From JAZNBI01 sp045586995 (GTDB taxonomy: Bacteria > Bacillota > Clostridia > Oscillospirales > CAG-272): 9,886 nt of DNA. This document shows positions 1-6,600 of this stretch, piece by piece. The notes under the pieces were generated by a model. That model was not told where the DNA came from, searched no databases, and saw only the letters and a list, made by a program, of their open reading frames with translations. The stretch lies in assembly GCA_045586995.1 (NCBI GenBank), contig JAZNBI010000106.1, positions 1-9,886 on the forward strand. Reading direction: 5' to 3'. Made by a program: the position numbers and the translations under genes. Every line of letters begins with the position of its first letter. Position 1 is the stretch's first letter.

Positions 1-146
1 TTTTGTAACATTTCAGTATCGGGGGTTGTCGTTCCATTTTCCCATTTTGAAATCACTTGTCTTGAGCAATCTAGTTTCTCAGCAAGAGCTTCTTGGGATA
101 ATCCTTGTTTACGGCGCAAGTTATAAAGTTTTTCAGACAGCGTCAT
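1..146 (-). CDS. XRE-family (Cro/C1-type) helix-turn-helix transcriptional regulator, N-terminal part only
   Basis: The first 48 residues of a DNA-binding regulator are present; the rest lies beyond position 1. It begins MTLSEKLYNLRRKQGLSQEA. Residues about 16-38 form the helix-turn-helix (LSQEALAEKLDCS, then RQVISKWENG), with the SKWENG ending and following TTTPD typical of XRE repressors. The ATG at 144-146 has a strong ribosome binding site, AAGGAGG at 153-159, six bases upstream, and a promoter-like pair just above it at 168-196. In the family this domain binds short palindromic operators. The missing C-terminal part decides whether this is a simple repressor, a sensor or a membrane-anchored form. 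It follows the glycogen operon on the same strand after 273 bases with its own promoter candidates, so I infer a separate transcription unit; nothing visible ties it to glycogen control. Confidence 0.93.
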   Translation of the reverse strand, partial: MTLSEKLYNLRRKQGLSQEALAEKLDCSRQVISKWENGTTTPDTEMLQ

Positions 147-152
147 AAGGTA

Positions 153-159
153 CCTCCTT
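153..159 (-). promoter_or_regulatory. Ribosome binding site of the XRE regulator
   Basis: AAGGAGG on the minus strand, six bases before the ATG at 146. It is close to the full anti-Shine-Dalgarno complement and fixes the start of the partial regulator gene. Confidence 0.85.
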
Positions 160-167
160 ACACCATA

Positions 168-196
168 AGTATAACGGGTTTGATCTTAATAGTCTA
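168..196 (-). promoter_or_regulatory. Candidate sigma-A promoter for the XRE regulator (proximal)
   Basis: On the minus strand, TAGACT (191-196, 4 of 6 matches to TTGACA) is followed after exactly 17 bases by TATACT (168-173, 5 of 6 matches to TATAAT). Transcription would start near 160-162, giving a short leader that begins almost at the ribosome binding site. Spacing and position are good; the -35 match is moderate. Judged by eye only. Confidence 0.5.
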
Positions 197-227
197 TACA
201 CAGCAGTAAGCAATTCCGCTACAAGCG

Positions 228-250
228 TTGACATTTAGAAATTTCGTCAA
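228..250. other. Imperfect dyad TTGAC-N13-GTCAA, possible operator
   Basis: TTGAC at 228-232 and GTCAA at 246-250 form an inverted repeat in the AT-rich spacer, with an 8-base palindrome GAAATTTC (238-245) inside it but not concentric. It lies about 30 bases upstream of the proximal -35 of the XRE regulator gene. XRE proteins often bind dyads near their own promoters, so it could be an operator, but short dyads like this are common by chance in AT-rich DNA. Confidence 0.2.
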
Positions 251-296
251 ATTCTTATTTACCGTTCTGCTTTATCGAATTAATCCTTTTGTTACT

Positions 297-314
297 GCGG
301 GAGCAAGCCCCCGC
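297..314. repeat. GC-rich inverted repeat (8-bp arms, 2-base centre)
   Basis: The arms GCGGGAGC (297-304) and GCCCCCGC (307-314) are complementary except for one position, which becomes a G-U pair in minus-strand RNA. It is strikingly GC-rich against the surrounding AT-rich spacer. No T run follows on either strand, so it does not look like a simple intrinsic terminator. It resembles the GC-rich palindromic intergenic repeats common in gut Clostridia genomes; that assignment is inference, since only one copy is visible here. Confidence 0.5.
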
Positions 315-331
315 CCTACGATCTTACCAAC

Positions 332-360
332 ATTATAACACAAATCGGCAGGGGAAACAA
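332..360 (-). promoter_or_regulatory. Candidate extended -10 promoter (distal) in the spacer
   Basis: On the minus strand, TTGTTT (355-360, 4 of 6) is followed after 17 bases by a perfect TATAAT (332-337), with TG one base before it as in an extended -10. It points toward the XRE regulator gene with a leader of about 180 bases that would include the 297-314 dyad. Its -35 overlaps the loop of the 346-370 hairpin, so it may be incidental to that element. Confidence 0.4.
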
Positions 361-370
361 TCCTCTGCCG
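346..370 (-). terminator. Hairpin downstream of the glycogen operon, possible weak terminator
   Basis: CGGCAGAGGA and TCCCCTGCCG (minus-strand reading) form a 10-bp stem with one mismatch around a five-base loop, 50 bases after the stop codon of the last operon gene. In minus-strand RNA the mismatch is A opposite C; in plus-strand RNA it would be a G-U pair. The sequence after it on the minus strand, ATTTGTGTT, is only moderately T-rich, so termination is likely to be weak or factor-assisted. It is the best terminator candidate between 147 and 419. Confidence 0.35.
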
Positions 371-419
371 AAATTTGCAATCATCCTTATGAGAACTCTC
401 ATAATTCCTGCGGTTTTTA

Positions 420-758
420 CTATCTATAATATACATAATAAACAACAATCGTTCTCTCTACGCCGCCATGCTCAATATCCGGCGCTGTAATAACCACTCC
501 GTCCTTTGAAAGAAGCTCCCATGCTTGCATATCTTCAATTTTACAACGCATAAGAATGTCCGCAGACGCAAATACAAGCAGCTCATCATCGCGTATATTT
601 AATGCGCCCTCACGTCCTATGACCTCGTCGACGTCATCTTTCTTTTCGGTTACATACCGAACATGATGCCCGCAAATCTGCTTTGCCATATCCATTCTGT
701 ATCGTTTACTATTCGGATCTTTGCTTTTTGTAAAATGCTCAAATACTTTTTTAAACAT
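420..758 (-). CDS. Conserved-looking small protein of unknown function, last gene of the glycogen operon
   Basis: This encodes 112 residues that I cannot assign to a family. It starts MFKKVFEHFTKSKDPNSKRY, is strongly charged in its first half, and ends with an aromatic-rich strand-like tail (TIVVYYVYYR). There is no signal peptide, membrane segment, zinc motif or helix-turn-helix, so a compact soluble cytoplasmic protein is likely. The central stretch (about residues 47-75, with GREGALNIRDDELLVF) alternates polar and hydrophobic residues as in a beta-rich fold. The ATG at 756-758 has GAGGTG (764-769) five bases upstream, and the gap to the GH13 gene is only 12 bases, so co-transcription and perhaps translational coupling are likely. 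Its place at the operon end suggests a link to glucan metabolism, but nothing in its sequence shows a role. Coding status is supported by the ribosome binding site, an intact frame and operon spacing. Confidence 0.82.
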   Translation of the reverse strand: MFKKVFEHFTKSKDPNSKRYRMDMAKQICGHHVRYVTEKKDDVDEVIGREGALNIRDDELLVFASADILMRCKIEDMQAWELLSKDGVVITAPDIEHGGVERTIVVYYVYYR

Positions 759-770
759 TTAGCACCTCAT

Positions 771-2693
771 TCAAACCGATTTTTTTAGTATTCTTACCGA
801 GTCAGGCAAAACCGAAATGTTTTCTTGTATTTTTTCATTTGTCATCATATCAATATATATTTCATTTATGGGATAGTTAAAAACAGAATCGCGACGAGAT
901 GCAATAACCAAAATTTTATCATTTTGCTTTTCTCTCGAATATGCAATTACACCATTGGAAAGGACTTCCGCATTGAAGTTACCGTCAATGAAAACGCTCT
1001 CGGAACGACGAATTTTACCCAAAGTTCTATAATAAGATAAAATTTCTTTATCCTCTTTTCCCCAAGGAAAGGTTCGTCTGCAAAACGGATCTCGGAATCC
1101 TTCTATTCCAACCTCGTCTCCATAATATAATGATGGAAATCCATACACGGTATATTGAATAGCGGCTGCGATTTTCAAAAGCTTTACGGCTCTGTTTCTT
1201 ACATCGCGGTTCATTCTGTATGTTGCGAGCTGTGCGTTTGTAAGCCCTTCAATGTTATCACCCGATAGGACACTTAAAATACGCTCTGTATCATGAGTTC
1301 CCAAGACATTCATAAGTGAATTACAAACCGATAGCGGATACGATGAATAAATTTCAACCAAAACATTATATAATGCTTCGGCATCACCGTAAAGCACAAA
1401 AGAAAGAATACCGTTGCGTATCGGATAATTCATAACACTATCCAACTGTTCTCCGAGAAAATATTTTCGCCTTTTTCCGTAAGAAACCTTATCTGCGGCG
1501 TTTTCCCACACCTCGCCTATAATTGCTGCATCACCTTCAGAATTTTTCTTAACGGTTTTTCTGAAAAGCTCTAAAAACTCATTACTTAATTCATCCGCAA
1601 CATCGAGTCGCCAACCGCCGATTCCCATTCTTGTATAATTCGAAGCAACACTTTCGTTTCCGACAAAGAAATCAAGACATTCCGAACATTCATGATTGAG
1701 TTTAGGCAAAATACTAATTCCCCACCACGACTCATATTCGTTTCCATCATCCTTAAATCGATACCAATTCCTATACGGTGAGTCAACATTAAAATACGCG
1801 CCGCAAGAATCATATTTATTATAACGGTTAAAATATTTACTATCGTCGCCGGTATGGTTGAAAACACCGTCAAGAATTATTTTTATTGAAAAGCGTTCTG
1901 CTTCTTTTATTAAAGATTTCAATGCATCCTCGCCGCCAAACATTTCATCGACCTTCATATAATCGCCGGTATCGTATTTGTGGTTTGAGAACGCTTTGAA
2001 TATAGGACTCAGATAAATCACGCTGACTCCGAGTGAATGAAGATATTCAAGCTTTTCGCAAACGCCGAAAAGATTTCCTCCAAAGAACTCATTATTCTTA
2101 AGCGGCCCTCCGGGAAATTCAGCAAATTGCGTAATATCCGAATACCAGTTATCATTGAAAACCGCATCTTCTCTTTTTCCAACAGGCCCTTCGCCTTTGC
2201 AAAATCGATCAACGAAGATATGGTACATAATCGCGCCTTTCAAAAAATGGGGAGTTTGAAAGCCACGTTCATAAACCAACATCCTGAATTTATTCGCACT
2301 GTTTTGAGAAATGCGAAAATCACAATTATTAACCGAATCGGTAAATAATGTAGCGTCCCCTCTCAAAAGCAAAAATTCATAGTAGAAAAGACCGTGTGTT
2401 TCATCTTTACAAAGCTCCGCTAAATCAAGAGTGGTTTTATAAATATCAAAACCATTATCGGTAGTGTTAAACTCCAGCGGAATATCAACGTATTCTTCTC
2501 CATCACGATTGATTCTTAAAACTACAGCATACGCGCCAAAATTTCTTGAAAAGCGTACTGAAAATTCGAGCAGTGTTCCAAACGCAAAAGCGCCGAATTT
2601 TGAAGCATCTTCCTTTTTGCCATTATTTATAATATATTTATCAATACTTATTTTTTCACAACTATGCAAATTATCAAAAAATTTTGAAAACAT
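771..2693 (-). CDS. Cytoplasmic GH13 alpha-glucan hydrolase, neopullulanase/amylopullulanase type
   Basis: A 640-residue alpha-amylase family enzyme with all catalytic signatures. After an N-terminal beta domain (about 1-140) comes the barrel: YHIFVDRF (157-164), region I DGVFNH (275-280), SWWGISILPKLN (322-333), region II GWRLDVADE (360-368) with nucleophile D364, region III IGEVWE (392-397) with acid/base E394, and region IV LGTHDTERI (464-472) with transition-state stabiliser D468. YYGDEVG follows at 523-529, then a C-terminal beta domain from about 575. The LPKLN segment resembles the MPKLN signature of neopullulanase/cyclomaltodextrinase, while SWWG recalls amylopullulanases. No signal peptide is present, so it acts inside the cell, probably on maltodextrins or branched limit dextrins left by GlgP. 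Subfamily and bond preference are inference. The start at 2693 is the only in-frame choice after the upstream in-frame stop; the nearest good Shine-Dalgarno, GAGAGGG, is 15 bases away, so initiation may be weak. Confidence 0.95.
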   Translation of the reverse strand: MFSKFFDNLHSCEKISIDKYIINNGKKEDASKFGAFAFGTLLEFSVRFSRNFGAYAVVLRINRDGEEYVDIPLEFNTTDNGFDIYKTTLDLAELCKDETHGLFYYEFLLLRGDATLFTDSVNNCDFRISQNSANKFRMLVYERGFQTPHFLKGAIMYHIFVDRFCKGEGPVGKREDAVFNDNWYSDITQFAEFPGGPLKNNEFFGGNLFGVCEKLEYLHSLGVSVIYLSPIFKAFSNHKYDTGDYMKVDEMFGGEDALKSLIKEAERFSIKIILDGVFNHTGDDSKYFNRYNKYDSCGAYFNVDSPYRNWYRFKDDGNEYESWWGISILPKLNHECSECLDFFVGNESVASNYTRMGIGGWRLDVADELSNEFLELFRKTVKKNSEGDAAIIGEVWENAADKVSYGKRRKYFLGEQLDSVMNYPIRNGILSFVLYGDAEALYNVLVEIYSSYPLSVCNSLMNVLGTHDTERILSVLSGDNIEGLTNAQLATYRMNRDVRNRAVKLLKIAAAIQYTVYGFPSLYYGDEVGIEGFRDPFCRRTFPWGKEDKEILSYYRTLGKIRRSESVFIDGNFNAEVLSNGVIAYSREKQNDKILVIASRRDSVFNYPINEIYIDMMTNEKIQENISVLPDSVRILKKSV

Positions 2694-2717
2694 AAAAGAC
2701 TCAAATAACCCTCTCGT

Positions 2718-5147
2718 TTATTTTTCGGAGATGCTTTCAATACCCCAAATGTTTTTGGCATATTCGTTGATACTTCTGTCTGCGGCAAAAAATCCTGCGC
2801 CTGCAATATTTACTAACGACATAGAATTCCATTTATCTCTGTTTGAATATATTTTTATCGCTTTTTCGTGTTCAAGATGATAGGAATCAAAATCGGCAAG
2901 GCACATATATGGGTCGGCAATTCCGTGCCCTGCAAGCAAATAATTTGCAATGTCTGCAAAGGATTGTCCCGCGAATCCAATATTTAGATAATCTACTATA
3001 CGCTTTAATTTCTCATTTGAAGAATAAAATTCGGCAGAATTATATCCTTTAAGCCAAAGATCATCAACCTCGTTACTCTTTAATCCGAAGATGAACATAT
3101 TTTCATCTCCTACGGCTTTAAGCATTTCTACATTTGCACCGTCCAGCGTGCCAATAGTAAGTGCTCCGTTTATCATGAGCTTCATACATCCCGTGCCGCT
3201 TGCTTCTTTTCCTGCCAACGAAATTTGTTCGCTTATATCGGCGGACGGTATCAACGCCTCTGCGGTACTCACATTATAATCCTCAAGGAAAACCACCTTA
3301 AGCTTTTCTCTGACCTTTATATCACTATCAATTTCTTTACCAAGCAAACAAATAAGCTTTATTATCTGCTTAGCCATATGATATCCCGAAGCCGCCTTCG
3401 CGCCGAAAATAAATGTCTGCGGTTGTATATCTAGGTTCGGATTTTCTTTGATTTCAATATATGTCCCTATAATATTCAAAGCATTGAGAAGCTGGCGCTT
3501 ATACTCATGCAATCTTTTTATCTGAACGTCAAATATTGAATTGGTATCAATAACATTGCCGGTCTTTTTCATCAAATGGTTGGCAAAATCCACCTTGTTT
3601 TTATGCTTGATTTCGCCCAGCTTATCAAGCACCGATTTATCGTTCTTAAAATCAATAAATTTTGAAAGTTCCTCGGGATTTTTTCTGTATCCGACGCCTA
3701 TACACTCATCGAGCAACGAAGCCAACCGAGGATTAGAATAGCACAGCCATCTTCTGTGAGCAATACCGTTAGTTACATTTGTGAAGCGTTCGGGATATAT
3801 CTGATAGAACTCTTTAAATGTAGATTGCTTGAGTATATCGGAATGGAGTTTTGAAACGCCGTTTACTGAATGGGAGCCGATGACAGAAAGATTTGCCATT
3901 CTGACCTGACCGTATCCTATAACACTCATCTTAGAAATTGAGTTCCAAGCTCCCGGAAATTTTGTCCACGCTTCACGGCAAAATCTCTCATTGATTTCCT
4001 TAACTATCATATATATTCTCGGAAGCTTCAACTTGAATAGATCTTCATTCCAGGTTTCAAGTGCTTCCGGCATGACCGTGTGATTGGTGTAAGAAACAAT
4101 TTTTGTAACCATATCCCACGCCTTTTCCCAAGAAAAGAAATAATCATCAATAAATATTCTCATCAATTCCGGAATACATAATGCAGGATGCGTGTCATTG
4201 ATATGAATTGCAATTTTATCAGCAAGATTATCAAGAGTACCGTATGCTGCCATATGGTCTCTTATAATGCTCTGACATGATGCCGAAACCAAAAAATATT
4301 GCTGGCTTAATCTAAGCAGTTTTCCTTCTGTATGATTATCCGACGGATATAAGACCTTAGAAATTATATCTGCATTCGTGCTTTCTTCAAGTGCCTTTAT
4401 ATATTGACCTTGAGTAAACAGACCCATATTAAAGTTTTGTATATCTCTTGCTTTCCAAAGTCGAAGCTGACTAACCGCTTCACTGTCAGCGCCCGAAATC
4501 ATCATATCATAAGGCACGGCTTCAATTTCATCGGCATCCTCATATAAAATTTCAAGATGGCCGTCTTTCCAATTTTCTTTTACGTGACCGCCAAAGCGCA
4601 CATGAAAGGTTCTGTCGGTTCTCGGAACAAGCCAAACCTCTCCACCGGGCAACCATACATCCGGCAACTCTACCTGCATACCGTCAACTATCATCTGCTT
4701 AAAAATTCCGTATTCATAGCATATGGAAAAGCCGGTGGCAGGGTAATCCAACGATGAAAGAGAATCCATAAAGCATGCGGCAAGACGTCCAAGGCCTCCG
4801 TTTCCGAGTCCTGCATCGGGTTCACATTCATAAAGCTCATCAAGATCAAAGCCAAGCTTGTCCAACGCTTCTCTATACTCATCGACCAGCCCTAAATTAC
4901 AAAGGTTGGTTTTAAGCGAACGTCCAAGCAAAAATTCAATACACATATAATACACGCGCTTGGCAGATTTCGCTCTGACACTTTTTTTAAAGCATTCTCT
5001 TTTTTCCGCGAGCATATCTTTAATTGTCATTGAAACAGCTTTATATACTTGGTCCTTTGATGCTTCTTGATATGAGCATCCAAAATGTCTGGCTAATTTA
5101 CTTTCAATATTAGTTTGTACTTCTTTATTGGTCGGGTGAAATTTCAT
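2718..5147 (-). CDS. glgP: Glycogen/maltodextrin phosphorylase
   Basis: The 809-residue product is a GT35 phosphorylase, which uses pyridoxal phosphate to release glucose-1-phosphate from alpha-1,4 chain ends. Family landmarks run in order: GLGNGGLGRL (113-122), NDTHPAL (317-323), TNHTVMPEALE (354-364), NVTNGIAHRRWL (457-468), IKRLHEYKRQLLN (543-555), EDYNVSTAEALIPSADIS (622-639) and the cofactor segment EASGTGCMK (648-656), where K656 should carry the PLP. That segment has Cys654 where most family members have Asn. The length is normal. The frame is open to 5219, inside glgA, but the ATG at 5145-5147 has GGAGG five bases upstream and the family-like start MKFHPTNKEV, so I place the start there, 13 bases after the glgA stop. 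Whether it prefers glycogen or maltodextrins cannot be read from the sequence; the operon favours glycogen. The protein is cytoplasmic. Confidence 0.97.
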   Translation of the reverse strand: MKFHPTNKEVQTNIESKLARHFGCSYQEASKDQVYKAVSMTIKDMLAEKRECFKKSVRAKSAKRVYYMCIEFLLGRSLKTNLCNLGLVDEYREALDKLGFDLDELYECEPDAGLGNGGLGRLAACFMDSLSSLDYPATGFSICYEYGIFKQMIVDGMQVELPDVWLPGGEVWLVPRTDRTFHVRFGGHVKENWKDGHLEILYEDADEIEAVPYDMMISGADSEAVSQLRLWKARDIQNFNMGLFTQGQYIKALEESTNADIISKVLYPSDNHTEGKLLRLSQQYFLVSASCQSIIRDHMAAYGTLDNLADKIAIHINDTHPALCIPELMRIFIDDYFFSWEKAWDMVTKIVSYTNHTVMPEALETWNEDLFKLKLPRIYMIVKEINERFCREAWTKFPGAWNSISKMSVIGYGQVRMANLSVIGSHSVNGVSKLHSDILKQSTFKEFYQIYPERFTNVTNGIAHRRWLCYSNPRLASLLDECIGVGYRKNPEELSKFIDFKNDKSVLDKLGEIKHKNKVDFANHLMKKTGNVIDTNSIFDVQIKRLHEYKRQLLNALNIIGTYIEIKENPNLDIQPQTFIFGAKAASGYHMAKQIIKLICLLGKEIDSDIKVREKLKVVFLEDYNVSTAEALIPSADISEQISLAGKEASGTGCMKLMINGALTIGTLDGANVEMLKAVGDENMFIFGLKSNEVDDLWLKGYNSAEFYSSNEKLKRIVDYLNIGFAGQSFADIANYLLAGHGIADPYMCLADFDSYHLEHEKAIKIYSNRDKWNSMSLVNIAGAGFFAADRSINEYAKNIWGIESISEK

Positions 5148-5152
5148 AATTG

Positions 5153-5158
5153 CCTCCG
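5153..5158 (-). promoter_or_regulatory. Ribosome binding site that sets the glgP start
   Basis: CGGAGG on the minus strand ends five bases before the ATG at 5147 and lies in the 13-base gap after glgA. It decides for this start over the longer open frame reaching 5219. Confidence 0.85.
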
Positions 5159-5160
5159 GG

Positions 5161-6600
5161 TTATAGTTTATCATACATTTTAATATATCTGTCGGCAGAT
5201 TTTTTCCAAGAAAAATCAACCTTCATAATTTGTTTTATAAATTTGTAATGCTTTTCTTTATCGTCATAAAGATTTAACGCAGCATTAATCCTATCGTAAA
5301 GCTCGCTTGATGAATAGTTGCTAAAAGTAAAGCCATTACCAATGAGCTTGCCGTTTTGCTCATAGTATCCCTTTATTGAATCATATAATCCGCCGGTTTC
5401 TCGTGTTATCGGAACAGCTCCGTATCTTGAAGCGATCATCTGCGAAAGACCGCACGGCTCGCTTTTTGACGGCATCAAAAAAATATCGGCGGAAGCATAA
5501 ATTCTTTTCGAAAGCGCCCTATCATACTTTATAATCGAGCGAACCTTGTCACGGAAATTATTTTCGAGTCCAAAGAAAAAGTTTTCATATTTTGATTCTC
5601 CTGTTCCAAGCAATACAAGCTGTATATCGTGGGTATACAATAAATTATATGCAATATCGGAAATCAAATCAAGTCCTTTATGGCTGGCAAGTCGAGAAAT
5701 AATTGCCAACATGGGAACATCCTCTCGTATTGGCAACCCCAATTCCTTTTGCAATGCAAGTTTATTTAAAGCTTTTTTCTTTACTGTTCTATCAGAAAAA
5801 TTAACTTCAATATCTTTATCTAATCTTGGAGCGTAATATTTATAATCTATTCCGTTAAGAATTCCGCAAAGCTTATGTGAATTATCATTAAGCACATAAT
5901 GAAGCCCGCAGGAATACTCCTGTGTCTTTATTTCTTCTGCATATTTTGGACTTACGGTTGAAACAATATCGGCCGTTTCAATAGCACCTTTCATAAGATT
6001 GATGCAGCCATCATAAGCGAGTAACGGCCTATATTCATCTTCCAAGCCAAAGACATCTCCCAATATAAAGAAATCATATTTACCCTGATATTCTATATTG
6101 TGTATTGTAAAAACCGTTTTAATATCTCGGTAATTATCACGATTATAATATTTTGTTTTTAAATAAATAACCGAAAGTGCCGATTGCCAATCATTTGCAT
6201 GCAAAACGTCGGGATAGAAATTTATATGCGACATCATTTCAATAACGGCTAAGCAAAAATATGCATATCTCTCGCCATCATCGTAATGACCGTATAAGCT
6301 TCCGCGTCGAAAATAATATTCGTTATCTACAAAATAATAAATAACACCGTCACGAACAATACTCTTTATACCGCAATATTGGGTTCTCCATGCCAAATTA
6401 AGCGTAAATACCGCTTCATCCTTCATCTCTTTGCGAAGCGCCTCGGATATAGTATCATAAAGCGGAAGAACTACTCGAACATCTCCCTCTTCGCCATATC
6501 TTTCTTTTATAGCAATCGGTAGAGATCCAAGTACGTCACCAAGCCCTCCCGTTGCCGCAAAAGGCATCGCCTCTGAACCAACGATAAGTATTTTTTTCAT
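5161..6600 (-). CDS. glgA: Glycogen synthase (ADP-glucose type, GT5)
   Basis: This 479-residue enzyme transfers glucose from ADP-glucose to alpha-1,4 chain ends. The N-terminal Rossmann domain carries TGGLGDV (17-23) and HANDWQ (134-139); the C-terminal domain has ISRLASHKG (301-309) with R303 and K308, matching the E. coli Arg300/Lys305 pair, SEPCGLSQ (380-387) with E381, and RYGAVPITRETGGL (392-405). The usual KTGGL substrate motif reads ATGGL here: Ala16 replaces the lysine known in E. coli as Lys15. The length is typical. The ATG at 6598-6600 overlaps the glgD stop by one base (TGATG), with AAAGGAG ten bases upstream, suggesting translational coupling. A TTG directly before it (6601-6603) would add one residue at slightly better spacing and cannot be excluded. 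The neighbouring glgC and glgD indicate ADP-glucose as donor. Confidence 0.97.
   Translation of the reverse strand: MKKILIVGSEAMPFAATGGLGDVLGSLPIAIKERYGEEGDVRVVLPLYDTISEALRKEMKDEAVFTLNLAWRTQYCGIKSIVRDGVIYYFVDNEYYFRRGSLYGHYDDGERYAYFCLAVIEMMSHINFYPDVLHANDWQSALSVIYLKTKYYNRDNYRDIKTVFTIHNIEYQGKYDFFILGDVFGLEDEYRPLLAYDGCINLMKGAIETADIVSTVSPKYAEEIKTQEYSCGLHYVLNDNSHKLCGILNGIDYKYYAPRLDKDIEVNFSDRTVKKKALNKLALQKELGLPIREDVPMLAIISRLASHKGLDLISDIAYNLLYTHDIQLVLLGTGESKYENFFFGLENNFRDKVRSIIKYDRALSKRIYASADIFLMPSKSEPCGLSQMIASRYGAVPITRETGGLYDSIKGYYEQNGKLIGNGFTFSNYSSSELYDRINAALNLYDDKEKHYKFIKQIMKVDFSWKKSADRYIKMYDKL

Noticed and set aside
228..233. A perfect plus-strand TTGACA -35 box.
   Set aside because: No acceptable -10 lies 16-19 bases downstream, and no plus-strand gene follows.
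316..402. A 28-codon minus-strand frame (ATG at 402, TAG at 316) in the spacer, giving a hydrophobic peptide.
   Set aside because: It runs through the 346-370 hairpin, its AGGA site is only three bases from the ATG, and the codons are dictated by the inverted repeat. Probably chance.
389..402. The perfect palindrome ATGAGAACTCTCAT just after the operon end, as a terminator.
   Set aside because: The stem is short and AT-rich with a tiny loop, and no T run follows on the minus strand.
2037..2348. A 103-codon plus-strand open frame inside the GH13 gene.
   Set aside because: Antisense to a conserved catalytic-domain region with all GH13 motifs in the other strand; no independent support.
2464..2880. 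A 138-codon plus-strand open frame across the glgP/GH13 junction.
   Set aside because: It is antisense to two clear genes and has no recognisable protein features; a shadow of the coding frames.
5148..5219. An N-terminal extension of GlgP by 24 residues overlapping glgA.
   Set aside because: The added residues are the glgA 3' end read in another frame, do not look like phosphorylase, and the ATG at 5147 has a near-ideal ribosome binding site.
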